From Neptuniibacter caesariensis (lineage in GTDB: Bacteria > Pseudomonadota > Gammaproteobacteria > Pseudomonadales > Balneatricaceae), in NCBI RefSeq assembly GCF_000153345.1, contig NZ_CH724125.1:447738-511737 (forward strand): a stretch of DNA of 64,000 nucleotides, written 5' to 3'. Both the position numbers and the translations under genes were made by a program. Below the pieces are notes generated by a model, which saw nothing but the letters and a program-made list of their open reading frames with translations, made no database searches and was not told the DNA's origin. Positions 43,223 through 52,925 of this stretch are shown one piece after another; the first letter of the stretch is position 1; the number at the start of each line of letters is the position of its first letter.

Positions 43223-43675
43223 TCAGGCTGAAATTTGTTTGGCGATATGTTTAAGTACTTTCAAGGCACTCTCCATTTCTGATGTAGAAAGGTCGGATGA
43301 CAGTCCTTCTGCCCACTTAACTTGCTTCATATCTAACTGTTTATAGATATCAACAGCCTTAGTCGTCATTTGAATATATTTAGCCCGCTTGTGGTTTGGG
43401 TTTTCAGTCATAGTCAAGAGACCGTCCTTCGCCATTACATCTACAAGACGTTGAACAGCTTGACGGCTTTGGCCCATATATCGACCAATCTCAGGAACTG
43501 TGACAGGGTTGTCGGATAACATAATCGCCCCAAGAATCTTCCAACGGGAAGCTGTTAAGCCGAATTCCTTTGTTAGCTTATCGCCATCAATGTTTAGTAA
43601 GCCACCGACTTTAAAAACTTCTAAAACAACTTGGGTAAAAATCTCATTCTTAGGTGCTGAACTCATAACACACAT
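43223..43675 (-). CDS. MarR-family repressor (paralogue 2)
   Basis: A 150-residue winged-helix protein, closely related to the MarR gene at 41309-41740 and separated from it by the three-gene redox operon. The DNA-contacting helix QSRQAVQRLV is identical, so it should recognise the same or a very similar dyad. The C-terminal helices differ more, which suggests a different inducer or dimer partner. Starts ATGTGTGTTATG, with AGGA 5 bases before; the second ATG is also possible. Confidence 0.86.
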   Translation of the reverse strand: MCVMSSAPKNEIFTQVVLEVFKVGGLLNIDGDKLTKEFGLTASRWKILGAIMLSDNPVTVPEIGRYMGQSRQAVQRLVDVMAKDGLLTMTENPNHKRAKYIQMTTKAVDIYKQLDMKQVKWAEGLSSDLSTSEMESALKVLKHIAKQISA

Positions 43676-44084
43676 CTGTATCCTGAAAATATAGTGTAAT
43701 TATGTCAGATGAAGAAATTTGTATGAAGTAGCTTTACACATATCAGGTGAGTCTCCGCCTTTTCATATTACTTTCTGTACTTGCTTAATGCTGCTTCATT
43801 GAGATAAATAGATAAGGTCGTTCGTACAATCGTTTCATATCTAATGATTATGTTTTCTTTCTGATAAGAGTGAGCAAAAACTATATAAAATAGCAGTTTT
43901 CCACCCATTTTAAATATCCTTATGGCGGAATTTCGCCTTTTTAGTACTTTCTAATCTATCAGTGAGTTTCCTTAAACCCCAATGAAATAAGTTAATTAAG
44001 CTTGTTTTAGACTTTGGTCTATTGGTTGGCACTGTTCTTGCCCCTGTCTTTTGTCACAACAATAACAATTGAACGAGTGCGGCA
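43676..44084. other. 409-base AT-rich intergenic region
   Basis: Between the divergent second MarR gene and the chemoreceptor. No gene seen. A weak hairpin of GGCG and CGCC followed by five T lies at 43924-43942 and would read as a + strand terminator, although no + strand gene precedes it. No copy of the MarR dyad was found here. Confidence 0.5.
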
Positions 44085-46115
44085 ATGAAAATGACCATTG
44101 GATTTAAATTGGGTGGCTGCTTTTTATTAACCTTGGTTGTGCTAATGCTGAGTAGCTTATATGCACTGACCGGGGTAAATAAAATTCGTGATTCTTTAGA
44201 GCACATTGCGGGTGAAGCCTGGAGCAGCTCTGAAAATTCTGCAGTATTGAGCCTTAACGTAAGCCAAAGTACTGGCTTACTGCAAAACAGTCTGTTCTAT
44301 GCGGAACCGATTACTGCGCAGGTGCTGGCTAAGATGGACCTTCATCTTAAACAATCAGTCTCTGCTTTAACCTACCTTGACGGCAGCAGCTATCAGTCAG
44401 AAAGCCAGACTTTACACAGTATGATGGATCAGCTCAAAGCGCTTAAAAGCAAGGTGATTGAACAGCATGGGTTGTATGTAGATGCTATCAAACGCTCAGC
44501 TGAAAACGTGGCAGCTTTTAACAAGTTTATGAAGCGGCTAGGCTTCTACGCCAACTATCAGGTATCAAGTCTGGAGGATGCTTTTCAGCGGAATCAGGTT
44601 ACTTCCTGGAGTGGCGATGTAGAAGATAAATGGGAGTTTGTGATTGCCATTTACAGTGCTCAGATCGCATTAGGAAACTCCGTCTCTTCTCTACAAAAGC
44701 AGTTGCAATCTATGCAACCTGGTGAAGAAACCGAGCTGGTATTGTCTTCACTAGATGACTTAGCAGAACAGCTTTCTGAAATTACGTCTTCACCACTAGC
44801 TACAGGGATTATTAATAGTGGAAGCTGGAAGGGTAAAAGTTATGCAGAAGCTTCAAAGATAATGCTGCAAACCCATGTTCAGGGTACACAAGAGATTCAG
44901 AAACTGCAGGCCGAATTTACGTTGACCAGGGATAAACTCGTTACGTTAGTTTCTGCATTGGAAAACCATACATCACAACTGTCCGCATCGATCGCATCGC
45001 AGGTGCAGGAGCAAACCCGCTCTACAGAGAGTCAGGCAGATTTTTTGAAAGCAACAATGGCGTCAACATTACCCATTGGGGTTTTATTAACGCTGCTTGC
45101 GATCTGGTTGAGCTTCCGAATGGTGATCTCCCCGGTTAAGAAGGCTAGCAGCCAGATGGCTGAAATCGCTTCTGGAGAAGGGGATCTGAGTGTTCGTTTA
45201 CCCGTAAAAGGTGAAGATGAAATTGCTCAGCTTGCCGGTAATTTCAATGAGTTTGTGTCAAAAATCTCTAATGCGGTCTCTTCTGTTTCGGAAAATGCAC
45301 ATAGTCTTTTGCATACATCTGAACATCTGAAGTCCAATTCAGCATCGACTCAATTTGCGGTGGAAACGCAGAATTCCGAATGCGAAAAAGCAGTCACAGC
45401 GATGGCTGAAATAAGTATGACGGTTAATGATATCGCGTCTAATGCCAGTCAGGCAGCTAAGTGTAGTGATGAGGTTAAATCGAGTACCTGCCATGGACGG
45501 GATATCGTCAACCAAAATCGCGTTGCTACCGAAGCACTGTCGGGTGAGATCGTTCAAGCGACAGAGGTCATTTCGAACCTGGCTGAAGAAAGTAATAAGG
45601 TGGGCAGCATCATCGCCGTTATCCAGGGCATTGCTGAACAGACGAACCTGCTTGCATTGAATGCAGCGATTGAAGCTGCCAGAGCCGGAGACCAGGGGCG
45701 AGGCTTTGCTGTGGTAGCGGATGAAGTCAGGGCTTTGTCTCATAGTACTCAGAATGCAACAGAAGAGATAAAGGGCCTATTAGATACGCTGCAGCAAAAA
45801 GCTAATCAGGCGGTATCAGTGATGAAGGGAGGGCAGTCTTTAGCAGAAGATAATGTGCGGCTTTCTGAACAGGTCAACGAGTTGATCTCTAATGTTGCGG
45901 ATGAAGTTGATCAGATAAATCAGCTTAACCTGCTCATCGCTACAGCCACGGAGCAGCAAGCTCAGGTTACAACGTTGACCCGGGATAATCTGGAGCAAAT
46001 AGGCAGCGCTGCTTTAGAGACAGCTACGAGTGCCCGGAGTAATAGCGATATTAGCCTGAGACTGGAGAACCAGGCATCTCAACTTAAGGATATCTTATCC
46101 CAGTTCAGGGTTTGA
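44085..46115 (+). CDS. Methyl-accepting chemotaxis protein
   Basis: A 676-residue chemoreceptor: TM helix (about 8-30), a helical periplasmic ligand domain (about 31-325), second TM helix (about 328-350), HAMP (about 350-402, ending [14 protein letters not shown]), and a signalling domain with the highly conserved hairpin tip [20 protein letters not shown] (about 524-543) then [15 protein letters not shown]. The ligand is unknown. It is a single transcription unit next to c-di-GMP genes, so it may share their regulation. Confidence 0.93.
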   Translation: MKMTIGFKLGGCFLLTLVVLMLSSLYALTGVNKIRDSLEHIAGEAWSSSENSAVLSLNVSQSTGLLQNSLFYAEPITAQVLAKMDLHLKQSVSALTYLDGSSYQSESQTLHSMMDQLKALKSKVIEQHGLYVDAIKRSAENVAAFNKFMKRLGFYANYQVSSLEDAFQRNQVTSWSGDVEDKWEFVIAIYSAQIALGNSVSSLQKQLQSMQPGEETELVLSSLDDLAEQLSEITSSPLATGIINSGSWKGKSYAEASKIMLQTHVQGTQEIQKLQAEFTLTRDKLVTLVSALENHTSQLSASIASQVQEQTRSTESQADFLKATMASTLPIGVLLTLLAIWLSFRMVISPVKKASSQMAEIASGEGDLSVRLPVKGEDEIAQLAGNFNEFVSKISNAVSSVSENAHSLLHTSEHLKSNSASTQFAVETQNSECEKAVTAMAEISMTVNDIASNASQAAKCSDEVKSSTCHGRDIVNQNRVATEALSGEIVQATEVISNLAEESNKVGSIIAVIQGIAEQTNLLALNAAIEAARAGDQGRGFAVVADEVRALSHSTQNATEEIKGLLDTLQQKANQAVSVMKGGQSLAEDNVRLSEQVNELISNVADEVDQINQLNLLIATATEQQAQVTTLTRDNLEQIGSAALETATSARSNSDISLRLENQASQLKDILSQFRV

Positions 46116-46183
46116 TCCTTTGCTGATGGATATCGATTCACCCTGCTTATCGGTTGCGATAAGTGGGGTGGGGAGATGCGTAA

Positions 46184-48796
46184 ATGAAAATTCGTACCAT
46201 TCTTCTGACCTTAACGGTCTTCTGCTGCCTGCTCGCAGGAGGCAGTGTCATTGTTCATTACAAACAATCAGATTTTGCGGCTCAGACAGCCGAGAAAAAT
46301 GCGATTAAAACATCCGGAAAACTGTTAGCTGTCGAGCTAGATACAGCGTTCAAAAGCTATAAAAATGTGGCTGCGACGATGGCTGCGATGCCTGAAATCA
46401 GTTCATTTATGCACGCGCAAAGCCAAGCGGGAATAATCGGTAGGCGTGGTGATGAGCCAAGCTTATATGCTCAGGCGAAAGAGGTTTTGAACCGGTTTTG
46501 TGTTAGCAATGAGGCAAGCCTTTGTTATCTCTTGTCATCAAACGGTGATGTTCTGTTAGAGAATCGCTTTAAACCCTCCAAGTCTCTTGAGGGAGATAAC
46601 TATTCATTCAGGCCATATTTCTTTAAGGCGCTCAAAGAGGGGCACACGGTTTATGCCGCCTATGGATTGAGAACCCAGCAGCGTGGTATCTATTTCGGAA
46701 ATACGATTACAAACCGAGAGGGTGATGTGCTGGGTGTAGCGGTCGTAAAAGTAAAAATGACTAAATTCGAAGGAGCCTTTGACGAGTTAGGTGGAACACC
46801 ATTATTAGTTGACCCGCAGGGGATTGTCTTTGCGACCTCCAGACATGACTGGTTATTAAAAAGTTTGTGGCCACTCAGTGAAAAGGTTCAGGCTTTGATA
46901 AAAGCAAATAGACAATATGCTGGTATCCACATTAATGATCTTGGATTCAACGACTTCGCCGATAAAACGGGTATGTACCGCGAAGGTTATGAAGAAGCTT
47001 ACCTAACTGCTGAATCCTTTTTAAGCCAGCTACCTGGTTGGCGTTTGTTGTATTTCAAACCCGTACGGGTGACCGGTTTTTTTTCAGACTCTATCATTTC
47101 AGTTGTTAGCCTTTTGTTCCTTATCGCTTCTTTCACTTCTGTGATGTTATTTAAGGTTGGTTTGATTGACTTAAAGAGAAGGCGAAGTGCAGAAGAGGAG
47201 TTAATTAACAGTGAGTTACGCCTTCGTCAATTATCAGAGTTGAGTAATGAAGGCATTCTCATTCATCAACAAGGTCGGATTCTGGATAGTAACAAAGCCG
47301 CGGAGCAAATCTTTGGTTACAGCCGTGAAGAGCTCCTTAATTCGGATATCTGGAACTTGATGGCTCCGGATTGTGTCTCTACGGCCGTTAGCAATATGTT
47401 GTCAGGCTATGAACGTCCCTACGATATCGAAGGTAAACACCGGGATGGCGGTATTTTCCCTGTTGAAATTTGTGCCCGGGATAGTTTGTTAAGAGGCAAC
47501 GGGGTTAGGGTTTGTTGTATCAGGGATTTAAGTCAGAGTCAGACTCAGGTGACTGATCGAATGGATAAAGCCATTGAATCAGCCCGTCAACGTGATGCCA
47601 AACTAAGTGTTATCTATATGGACCTGGATAACTTCAAACGTTTCAATGATAACTGGGGGCATGAATTCGGCGATCGAATTCTCATGGCCACAGCGCAAAG
47701 ATTAAGGGCTACTCTGACGAAAAATGACAGTTTAATTCGTTACGGTGGAGATGAATTTGTAATTATTTTCTCCGGAACAGGTGACGAACAACAGGTTGTC
47801 GAAAAGGTTAATGATCTTATTCAAAAACTAAAATCTGAGTGGCTTATCGACGATAGAAAAGTTTGTCTAACCGCGACATTTGGTATTGCTGTTTATCCTG
47901 AACATGGGGGGAACTCTAAAGAGCTAATGCAAAATGCAGAGCTAGCCATGTATCGTTGCCGAGAGCAGGGTGTTCAGGGCCACTTTTCATTCTATTCTAA
48001 CGAAATGAGTCTTGCCGTTAAGGAGCAATTGCTGATTGAACAGCATCTGAGAGAGGTGCTCCGGTTGGGAGAACTTAGCCTGGTTTATCAACCGGTTTAT
48101 GCAGAGAGAAGTAACAAACTGCATTTGGCTTCAGCCGAAGTTTTGCTGCGTTGGAATAGTGGTGTATTGGGTGTTGTTGGCCCTGATAAATTTATCCCTA
48201 TTGCGGAACACACAGGCCAGATCATTGAAATAGGGCAATGGGTGCTAACTCGTTCATGCAGACAGGGAAAGTTATGGATCGATCAGGGGCATAAGCTCAC
48301 ATTGGCAGTCAATGTATCCCCCCGACAGTTAAGGCATCCGGATTATATTAGCCAGCTTGAAAAGGTTCTGTACGAAACAGAATTTCCGGCCGAACAACTT
48401 TGCCTTGAGGTGACGGAAGGCATATTGCTCGAAGATGACCAGTATGTTGAGACCATATTACGCCAGATAAAGGCGATGGGTGTCATGCTCTCTATTGATG
48501 ATTTTGGAACGGGTTATTCTTCCTTGTCCTATTTGAAGCGTTACCCCTTTGATACATTGAAGATAGATCGAAGTTTTATGATGGACCTGGAAGAACATAG
48601 TAGCCATCAACAATTGGTTAAAGCCTGTATTCTCATGGCCCATGGACTTAACCTAAATGTTGTCGCAGAGGGTGTTGAAACTGATTTTCAGTTAGGCATG
48701 CTCAAGAACCTGAATTGTGATTATTTTCAGGGGTATTTGCTCAACCGGCCCTTACCCGATAACGATCTTACTGATCTTCTCCGAAAGCAATCATAG
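46184..48796 (+). CDS. Membrane GGDEF-EAL protein with DctB-like sensor and PAS
   Basis: An 870-residue protein: TM, extracytoplasmic dCache-like sensor (about 30-300) with NYSFRPYFFKALKEGHTVYA, which resembles the sensory domain of DctB, second TM (about 302-325), PAS (about 345-460), GGDEF (about 465-620; motif YGGDEF intact, no RxxD I-site), then EAL (about 635-865). The EAL signature reads EVLLRW, a variant, while DDFGTGYSS and the other metal ligands are intact. It probably degrades c-di-GMP, and may also make it. It has an AGGGGAG-like ribosome site (GGGAG, 46171-46175). Confidence 0.88.
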   Translation: MKIRTILLTLTVFCCLLAGGSVIVHYKQSDFAAQTAEKNAIKTSGKLLAVELDTAFKSYKNVAATMAAMPEISSFMHAQSQAGIIGRRGDEPSLYAQAKEVLNRFCVSNEASLCYLLSSNGDVLLENRFKPSKSLEGDNYSFRPYFFKALKEGHTVYAAYGLRTQQRGIYFGNTITNREGDVLGVAVVKVKMTKFEGAFDELGGTPLLVDPQGIVFATSRHDWLLKSLWPLSEKVQALIKANRQYAGIHINDLGFNDFADKTGMYREGYEEAYLTAESFLSQLPGWRLLYFKPVRVTGFFSDSIISVVSLLFLIASFTSVMLFKVGLIDLKRRRSAEEELINSELRLRQLSELSNEGILIHQQGRILDSNKAAEQIFGYSREELLNSDIWNLMAPDCVSTAVSNMLSGYERPYDIEGKHRDGGIFPVEICARDSLLRGNGVRVCCIRDLSQSQTQVTDRMDKAIESARQRDAKLSVIYMDLDNFKRFNDNWGHEFGDRILMATAQRLRATLTKNDSLIRYGGDEFVIIFSGTGDEQQVVEKVNDLIQKLKSEWLIDDRKVCLTATFGIAVYPEHGGNSKELMQNAELAMYRCREQGVQGHFSFYSNEMSLAVKEQLLIEQHLREVLRLGELSLVYQPVYAERSNKLHLASAEVLLRWNSGVLGVVGPDKFIPIAEHTGQIIEIGQWVLTRSCRQGKLWIDQGHKLTLAVNVSPRQLRHPDYISQLEKVLYETEFPAEQLCLEVTEGILLEDDQYVETILRQIKAMGVMLSIDDFGTGYSSLSYLKRYPFDTLKIDRSFMMDLEEHSSHQQLVKACILMAHGLNLNVVAEGVETDFQLGMLKNLNCDYFQGYLLNRPLPDNDLTDLLRKQS

Positions 48797-48986
48797 CAAG
48801 GGGAGGCATATTTGAGGTTGACCTACATGGCGTCAGAACCGTTTCAAATGTTCCTGCCAACAATAGAAAAGAATAAAGCTTGTCATGTGTCAGCCAATTC
48901 ATTCTTATCGGCGTGTATTATTTCTATATTTTTGAACGATCAACTATATTGAAGGCTGTAATTTTTAATAGCCTAAATGGATCACC

Positions 48987-49787
48987 ATGAAAGGACTAAT
49001 GCATCAGCGAATTCAACTTGCAGGAAGCAGAATCTCAATGGTTAAGATGGCCAGCTGGATTTTGTTCATTATGGGGATCTCTACAGGTTCGTTAGCCGCG
49101 AGCAAAACGCCTGACATTATCTTATACACCATTGATTACCCACCCTATACCATTGTGTCAGGCAATAAAGTTAATGGAATTGATGTCGATGTGGTGAAAG
49201 CTGCTTTTTCAGAAGTAAGTATTAATGCGGAGATACAAGCAGCCCCCTGGAAGAGGATACTAAAGAATATTGAGCACGGGCGTGTCGTTGGCACTATCAG
49301 CTGTTCACGCAGGCAAGATCGTGAAACCTTTATGATCTTTAGTGATCCGATCAGCGAAATCCTTCAGGTTGCGGTGATGTCTGAACAGGTTGATGATCGA
49401 AGCATCAATGAGCGAATTGATCTGAAAGCCTACTCAGTTCTGGCAGTTGAGGGCTGGGGAGTAGAGAAAGAACTAACTAATAATCAGATCGAATACAGTA
49501 CAACCCCGAGTATGGATAGCGGATTGAACGCTGTGGTTTATCGAGGCGCTGGTGTTTTTTATACCGGTGAGCTGGTTACTAAGTACCGTGCCCGACAGTT
49601 GGGGTTGCTGGATAAGATAAAGATCAAACGTCTTGATGATGTCATGCCGAATAAGCTGCATTTATGTCTTAGCCGAGATTATCCGGGTAATGAGCAGTTG
49701 TTAACCGAGTTTAATAAAGGCTTAAAGGCGATCATGGAAAATGGTCGTTATCAGGAAATATACGATCGCTATCTGTTAAAGAAATAA
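48987..49787 (+). CDS. Periplasmic amino-acid-type binding protein (SBP family 3)
   Basis: A 266-residue solute-binding protein of the type-3 fold: signal peptide (WILFIMGISTGSLAA), then PDIILYTIDYPPYTIVSGNK and GIDVDVVKAAF. No ABC permease or ATPase gene is nearby. Instead a GGDEF-EAL sensor starts 15 bases after the stop, so it is likely a ligand-sensing partner for that protein rather than a transport component (inference). The exact start is unclear: several ATGs in the first 60 bases are in frame. Confidence 0.8.
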   Translation: MKGLMHQRIQLAGSRISMVKMASWILFIMGISTGSLAASKTPDIILYTIDYPPYTIVSGNKVNGIDVDVVKAAFSEVSINAEIQAAPWKRILKNIEHGRVVGTISCSRRQDRETFMIFSDPISEILQVAVMSEQVDDRSINERIDLKAYSVLAVEGWGVEKELTNNQIEYSTTPSMDSGLNAVVYRGAGVFYTGELVTKYRARQLGLLDKIKIKRLDDVMPNKLHLCLSRDYPGNEQLLTEFNKGLKAIMENGRYQEIYDRYLLKK

Positions 49788-49802
49788 TCAAAGGTTAGGT
49801 TA

Positions 49803-52268
49803 ATGAAACTACAGCTAAGACACCGTATTGCCTATAAGCAGGCGAAAGCTGTCTTAGTGATTGCTATTCTGCTCGGCCTTATTTCGACTGGCTTCCAGGT
49901 TCTTCTTGATCTGGAAGAGGAGAAAAAAAACGCGGTTGAAGATATTCATCGGGTCATTGCATCTCACAAAGATACTGCGGCGAGTGCCGTTTACAATCTT
50001 AATCATGATCAGGCGCGTGACATTACTAAAAACCTGCTCTCCCACCCGGCCATTATTTACGCATCTTTGCAGGACGATTTCGGTGATACGTTAGCTGAAA
50101 ATAGCCGTGTTCCTCATAACGGTAACCGAGGCGCGATGATACTTGGAAACTTGTTAGTTGATATCAATACGAGCATTGATACTAAGCTGGATGTTGCGAA
50201 CCAGCAGTCAGAGAAAGCGATCCTGAGAGTTAAGCTGGATTCGCAATTTATCACCAATCGATTATCTAAACGCACCTTGAACAGCCTTGTATTTGGTGTA
50301 TTGCACAATGTCATTCTGGCTTTAATTCTTCTTGTTCTGTTTTATCGTTATCTCTCTCAACCGATATTGAACATCGTTGACTGGATCAATGGACTTCGGG
50401 ACGGTGGTGCGGACCAGCCTCCGTATAAAGCCAATGATGAACTAGGTAGTCTGGTCGATAGCTTTTCTAAACTGTGGCTTGAAAAGAAAGAGACGACAGA
50501 TCGACTTAATGAAAGCGTCCTTGAGTTATCACGCAGTGAATCATTCTCCCGTTCGTTAATGGAAAACGCGGGCGATGCGATGTTTCTGTGTAAGTCTGAC
50601 ACTTCAATCGTTCGCACTAACCGACAGGCTGAACTGACTTTAAAGATAGACAGCAACAAAATTATTGGGCGAAGCCTGGCAGATTTTAGTGAGTCTTTTA
50701 CAGTCGCTGAGTTGGAAAAGCGGTTTGATGAATTAAGCGATGATCAGGTGTCAACGTTTGAAGATCTGCAGATAGACAGTACTGGTAGTGCCTTTCCGAT
50801 AGAAGCGAGGGGTATTAAGGTTCATCTCGAAGAGCAGCTGTATATTCTGATCATGGCGCGTGATATTACCGCGCGTAAAGCAGCTGAAAAACAGGTTTAT
50901 GAACTCGCTTTCTTCGATACATTAACTGGCATGGCTAATCGCCGATTGTTTATGGATCGGCTAAGTTCATCTCTGGTTTTGCACCAGACAAATGGCAAAT
51001 ATGGTGCAGTGCTTTACATGGACCTTGATCGTTTTAAAACAATCAATGATTCATTGGGGCACGGAGCGGGGGATCTGTTGCTCAAGGCAATCAGTGGCAG
51101 AATTAACAGTATCATCCCAACTGGCGCAACGTCAGCTCGATTTGGTGGTGATGAGTTCGTCATTCTGTTGCCTGAGGCTGGTATTGATAAAGAAAGCTGT
51201 ATAGAAGCCGCAGCCCATCTTGCTGAAGACATCATACAGCAATTTACAGATCCATTTTTAGTAGACTCTCACTCTCTTTACTGCACCATAAGTGTGGGTA
51301 TAGCTCTTTTCCCAGAGCAAAACTCCAATTCCGGTGACATTCTGCGTCGTGCGGATACAGCGCTTTATCGGGTAAAAGCGAAAAGTCGTAACGGGTTCCA
51401 GTTCTATGATCCCGAGATGCAGTCGAGTGCACAGGAGCGATTGAATGTTGAGAAAGGTTTACATCAGGCAATCGAGCACGGTGAATTAGAGCTGTGGTAT
51501 CAACCGCAAATCGGGGCGAAAGGGGAGTGCATTGGGGCGGAAGCACTGCTTCGTTGGAATCACCCAGAGCGGGGCCTGGTATTCCCTGGTGATTTTATTC
51601 AAATAGCGGAAGATAGCGGACAGATTGTCGAGATTGGTAATTGGGTGCTGGCTCAAGGTGTCAGCCAACTTAAGGGCTGGATGGAAAGGGGGCTCCCTTC
51701 AACATTCCGCCGTTTAGCGGTTAACGTGAGTCCGTTGCAGTTTATGCAAGTTGATTTTGTCGATCGGGTTTCAACGCTTCTGGATGAAAGTGGAATTCCC
51801 GGCTTCATGCTTGAGTTGGAAATCACAGAGAATATGCTGCTCAACAACTTCGAGATTGCTAGCCAGAAAATGAAACTTTTGAAGAAAAAAGGGGTTTCAT
51901 TTGCGATCGACGACTTTGGCACAGGTTATTCATCACTGAAATATCTGCGTCATCTACCTTTAGATATTTTGAAGATTGATCGGTCCTTTGTGACAGACTT
52001 ACGCCCTCACTCTGAACAGGCTGCAATAGTACAGGTCATCATTGCCACTGCAGACCGCTTAGATCTGGTGGTTATTGCTGAAGGTGTAGAAACAACCGAG
52101 GAGTGTAATACGCTGTCACAACTCGGCTGCAATTGCTTTCAGGGTTATCTATTTTCTAAGCCTGTTCAGGCAGAGACGTTTTTTAGTTATGTAACTGAGC
52201 GTGAGCAACAGTTAAAAGAACAGGTTGAGAAGACAGAGGTCGTTTCACCCGACAGAAGGGGTAGGTAG
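49803..52268 (+). CDS. Membrane HAMP-PAS-GGDEF-EAL protein
   Basis: An 821-residue sensor: TM (about 15-35), a short periplasmic region (about 36-155), second TM (about 160-183), HAMP-like segment, PAS (about 245-365), GGDEF (about 370-540; FGGDEF, no I-site) and EAL (about 555-805; motif EALLRW, DDFGTGYSS intact). It looks like a phosphodiesterase with a possible regulatory or active cyclase domain. The periplasmic region is short, which fits docking of the binding protein encoded 15 bases upstream. Confidence 0.88.
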   Translation: MKLQLRHRIAYKQAKAVLVIAILLGLISTGFQVLLDLEEEKKNAVEDIHRVIASHKDTAASAVYNLNHDQARDITKNLLSHPAIIYASLQDDFGDTLAENSRVPHNGNRGAMILGNLLVDINTSIDTKLDVANQQSEKAILRVKLDSQFITNRLSKRTLNSLVFGVLHNVILALILLVLFYRYLSQPILNIVDWINGLRDGGADQPPYKANDELGSLVDSFSKLWLEKKETTDRLNESVLELSRSESFSRSLMENAGDAMFLCKSDTSIVRTNRQAELTLKIDSNKIIGRSLADFSESFTVAELEKRFDELSDDQVSTFEDLQIDSTGSAFPIEARGIKVHLEEQLYILIMARDITARKAAEKQVYELAFFDTLTGMANRRLFMDRLSSSLVLHQTNGKYGAVLYMDLDRFKTINDSLGHGAGDLLLKAISGRINSIIPTGATSARFGGDEFVILLPEAGIDKESCIEAAAHLAEDIIQQFTDPFLVDSHSLYCTISVGIALFPEQNSNSGDILRRADTALYRVKAKSRNGFQFYDPEMQSSAQERLNVEKGLHQAIEHGELELWYQPQIGAKGECIGAEALLRWNHPERGLVFPGDFIQIAEDSGQIVEIGNWVLAQGVSQLKGWMERGLPSTFRRLAVNVSPLQFMQVDFVDRVSTLLDESGIPGFMLELEITENMLLNNFEIASQKMKLLKKKGVSFAIDDFGTGYSSLKYLRHLPLDILKIDRSFVTDLRPHSEQAAIVQVIIATADRLDLVVIAEGVETTEECNTLSQLGCNCFQGYLFSKPVQAETFFSYVTEREQQLKEQVEKTEVVSPDRRGR

Positions 52269-52271
52269 ACA

Positions 52272-52297
52272 AGCTGGTAAAACACCCTTTACCAGCT
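52272..52297. other. Stem-loop between convergent genes
   Basis: AGCTGGTAAA (52272-52281) and TTTACCAGCT (52288-52297) form a perfect 10-bp stem around ACACCC, between the GGDEF-EAL gene and the convergent HCCA-like gene. It may act in both directions, although no T-run adjoins it. Confidence 0.55.
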
Positions 52298-52312
52298 CGA
52301 TGATAAGAACAC

Positions 52313-52903
52313 TTATTTTTCTTGAAGTGCTGCTTCAACCCATTCAAGTCGATCCTGGCCGAAGTGCAATTCATTGCCAACTATAAATGTCGGTGCACCA
52401 AAAACACCGTTTTTAACGGCTTCATTTGTTGCCTGAATCAATGCTTCTTTTATCTCCGGCTGAGAGGTTGCTTCAAGAATCTCCGCAGGATTAAAGTCAG
52501 CAGCCTCAAGTATCTCAGAAAGAACTTCTTTGTCGGAAAGATCCTTTCCATCAGCCCACGCTGCGGTATACATGGCTGTGTTGTAATCTTCGATACGACC
52601 TGCGGCTTGCGCCCATAGTGCGCCACGTAGTGCAGTTACCGTGCTGAAAATGAAATGAGGATTAAGCTGATAAGGCACCTGGTATTTATCCGCGTAGCGC
52701 TGGAAGTCTTTACTAATCCATTCCCATTTAGCCTGATTAGTAATTGGGCTTGTATTACCTGAGGCTTTAAATACGCCACCCAAAAGCATCGGTTTGTAAT
52801 TTATCGTGGCACCTGTATCCGCTTTCAGCTTTTCTAGCTGTGTCCATGCCAGATAGGAGGCAGGGCTAATAAAATCGTAGTAGAAGTCAACATGTTTACT
52901 CAT
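52313..52903 (-). CDS. 2-hydroxychromene-2-carboxylate isomerase-like (DsbA-fold) protein
   Basis: A 196-residue thioredoxin-fold protein of the HCCA isomerase/GST-kappa group. Starts VDFYYDFISPASYLAWTQLE; the kappa-class segment YKPMLLGGVFKASGN (about 36-50) and the cis-Pro loop GVFGAPTFIVGNELHFGQDRL (about 167-187) are clear. It has no CxxC, so it is not a DsbA oxidoreductase. HCCA isomerase acts in naphthalene breakdown, but no such pathway is nearby; the true substrate is unknown. It follows an SDR gene in the same direction. Confidence 0.85.
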   Translation of the reverse strand: MSKHVDFYYDFISPASYLAWTQLEKLKADTGATINYKPMLLGGVFKASGNTSPITNQAKWEWISKDFQRYADKYQVPYQLNPHFIFSTVTALRGALWAQAAGRIEDYNTAMYTAAWADGKDLSDKEVLSEILEAADFNPAEILEATSQPEIKEALIQATNEAVKNGVFGAPTFIVGNELHFGQDRLEWVEAALQEK

Positions 52904-52925
52904 GAGTTAGTCCTTGAATGGGTTG

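Noticed and set aside
43924-43942. Terminator-like hairpin on the + strand before the chemoreceptor
   Set aside because: The stem is only about four strong pairs and no + strand gene precedes it; kept as a note in the intergenic entry only.
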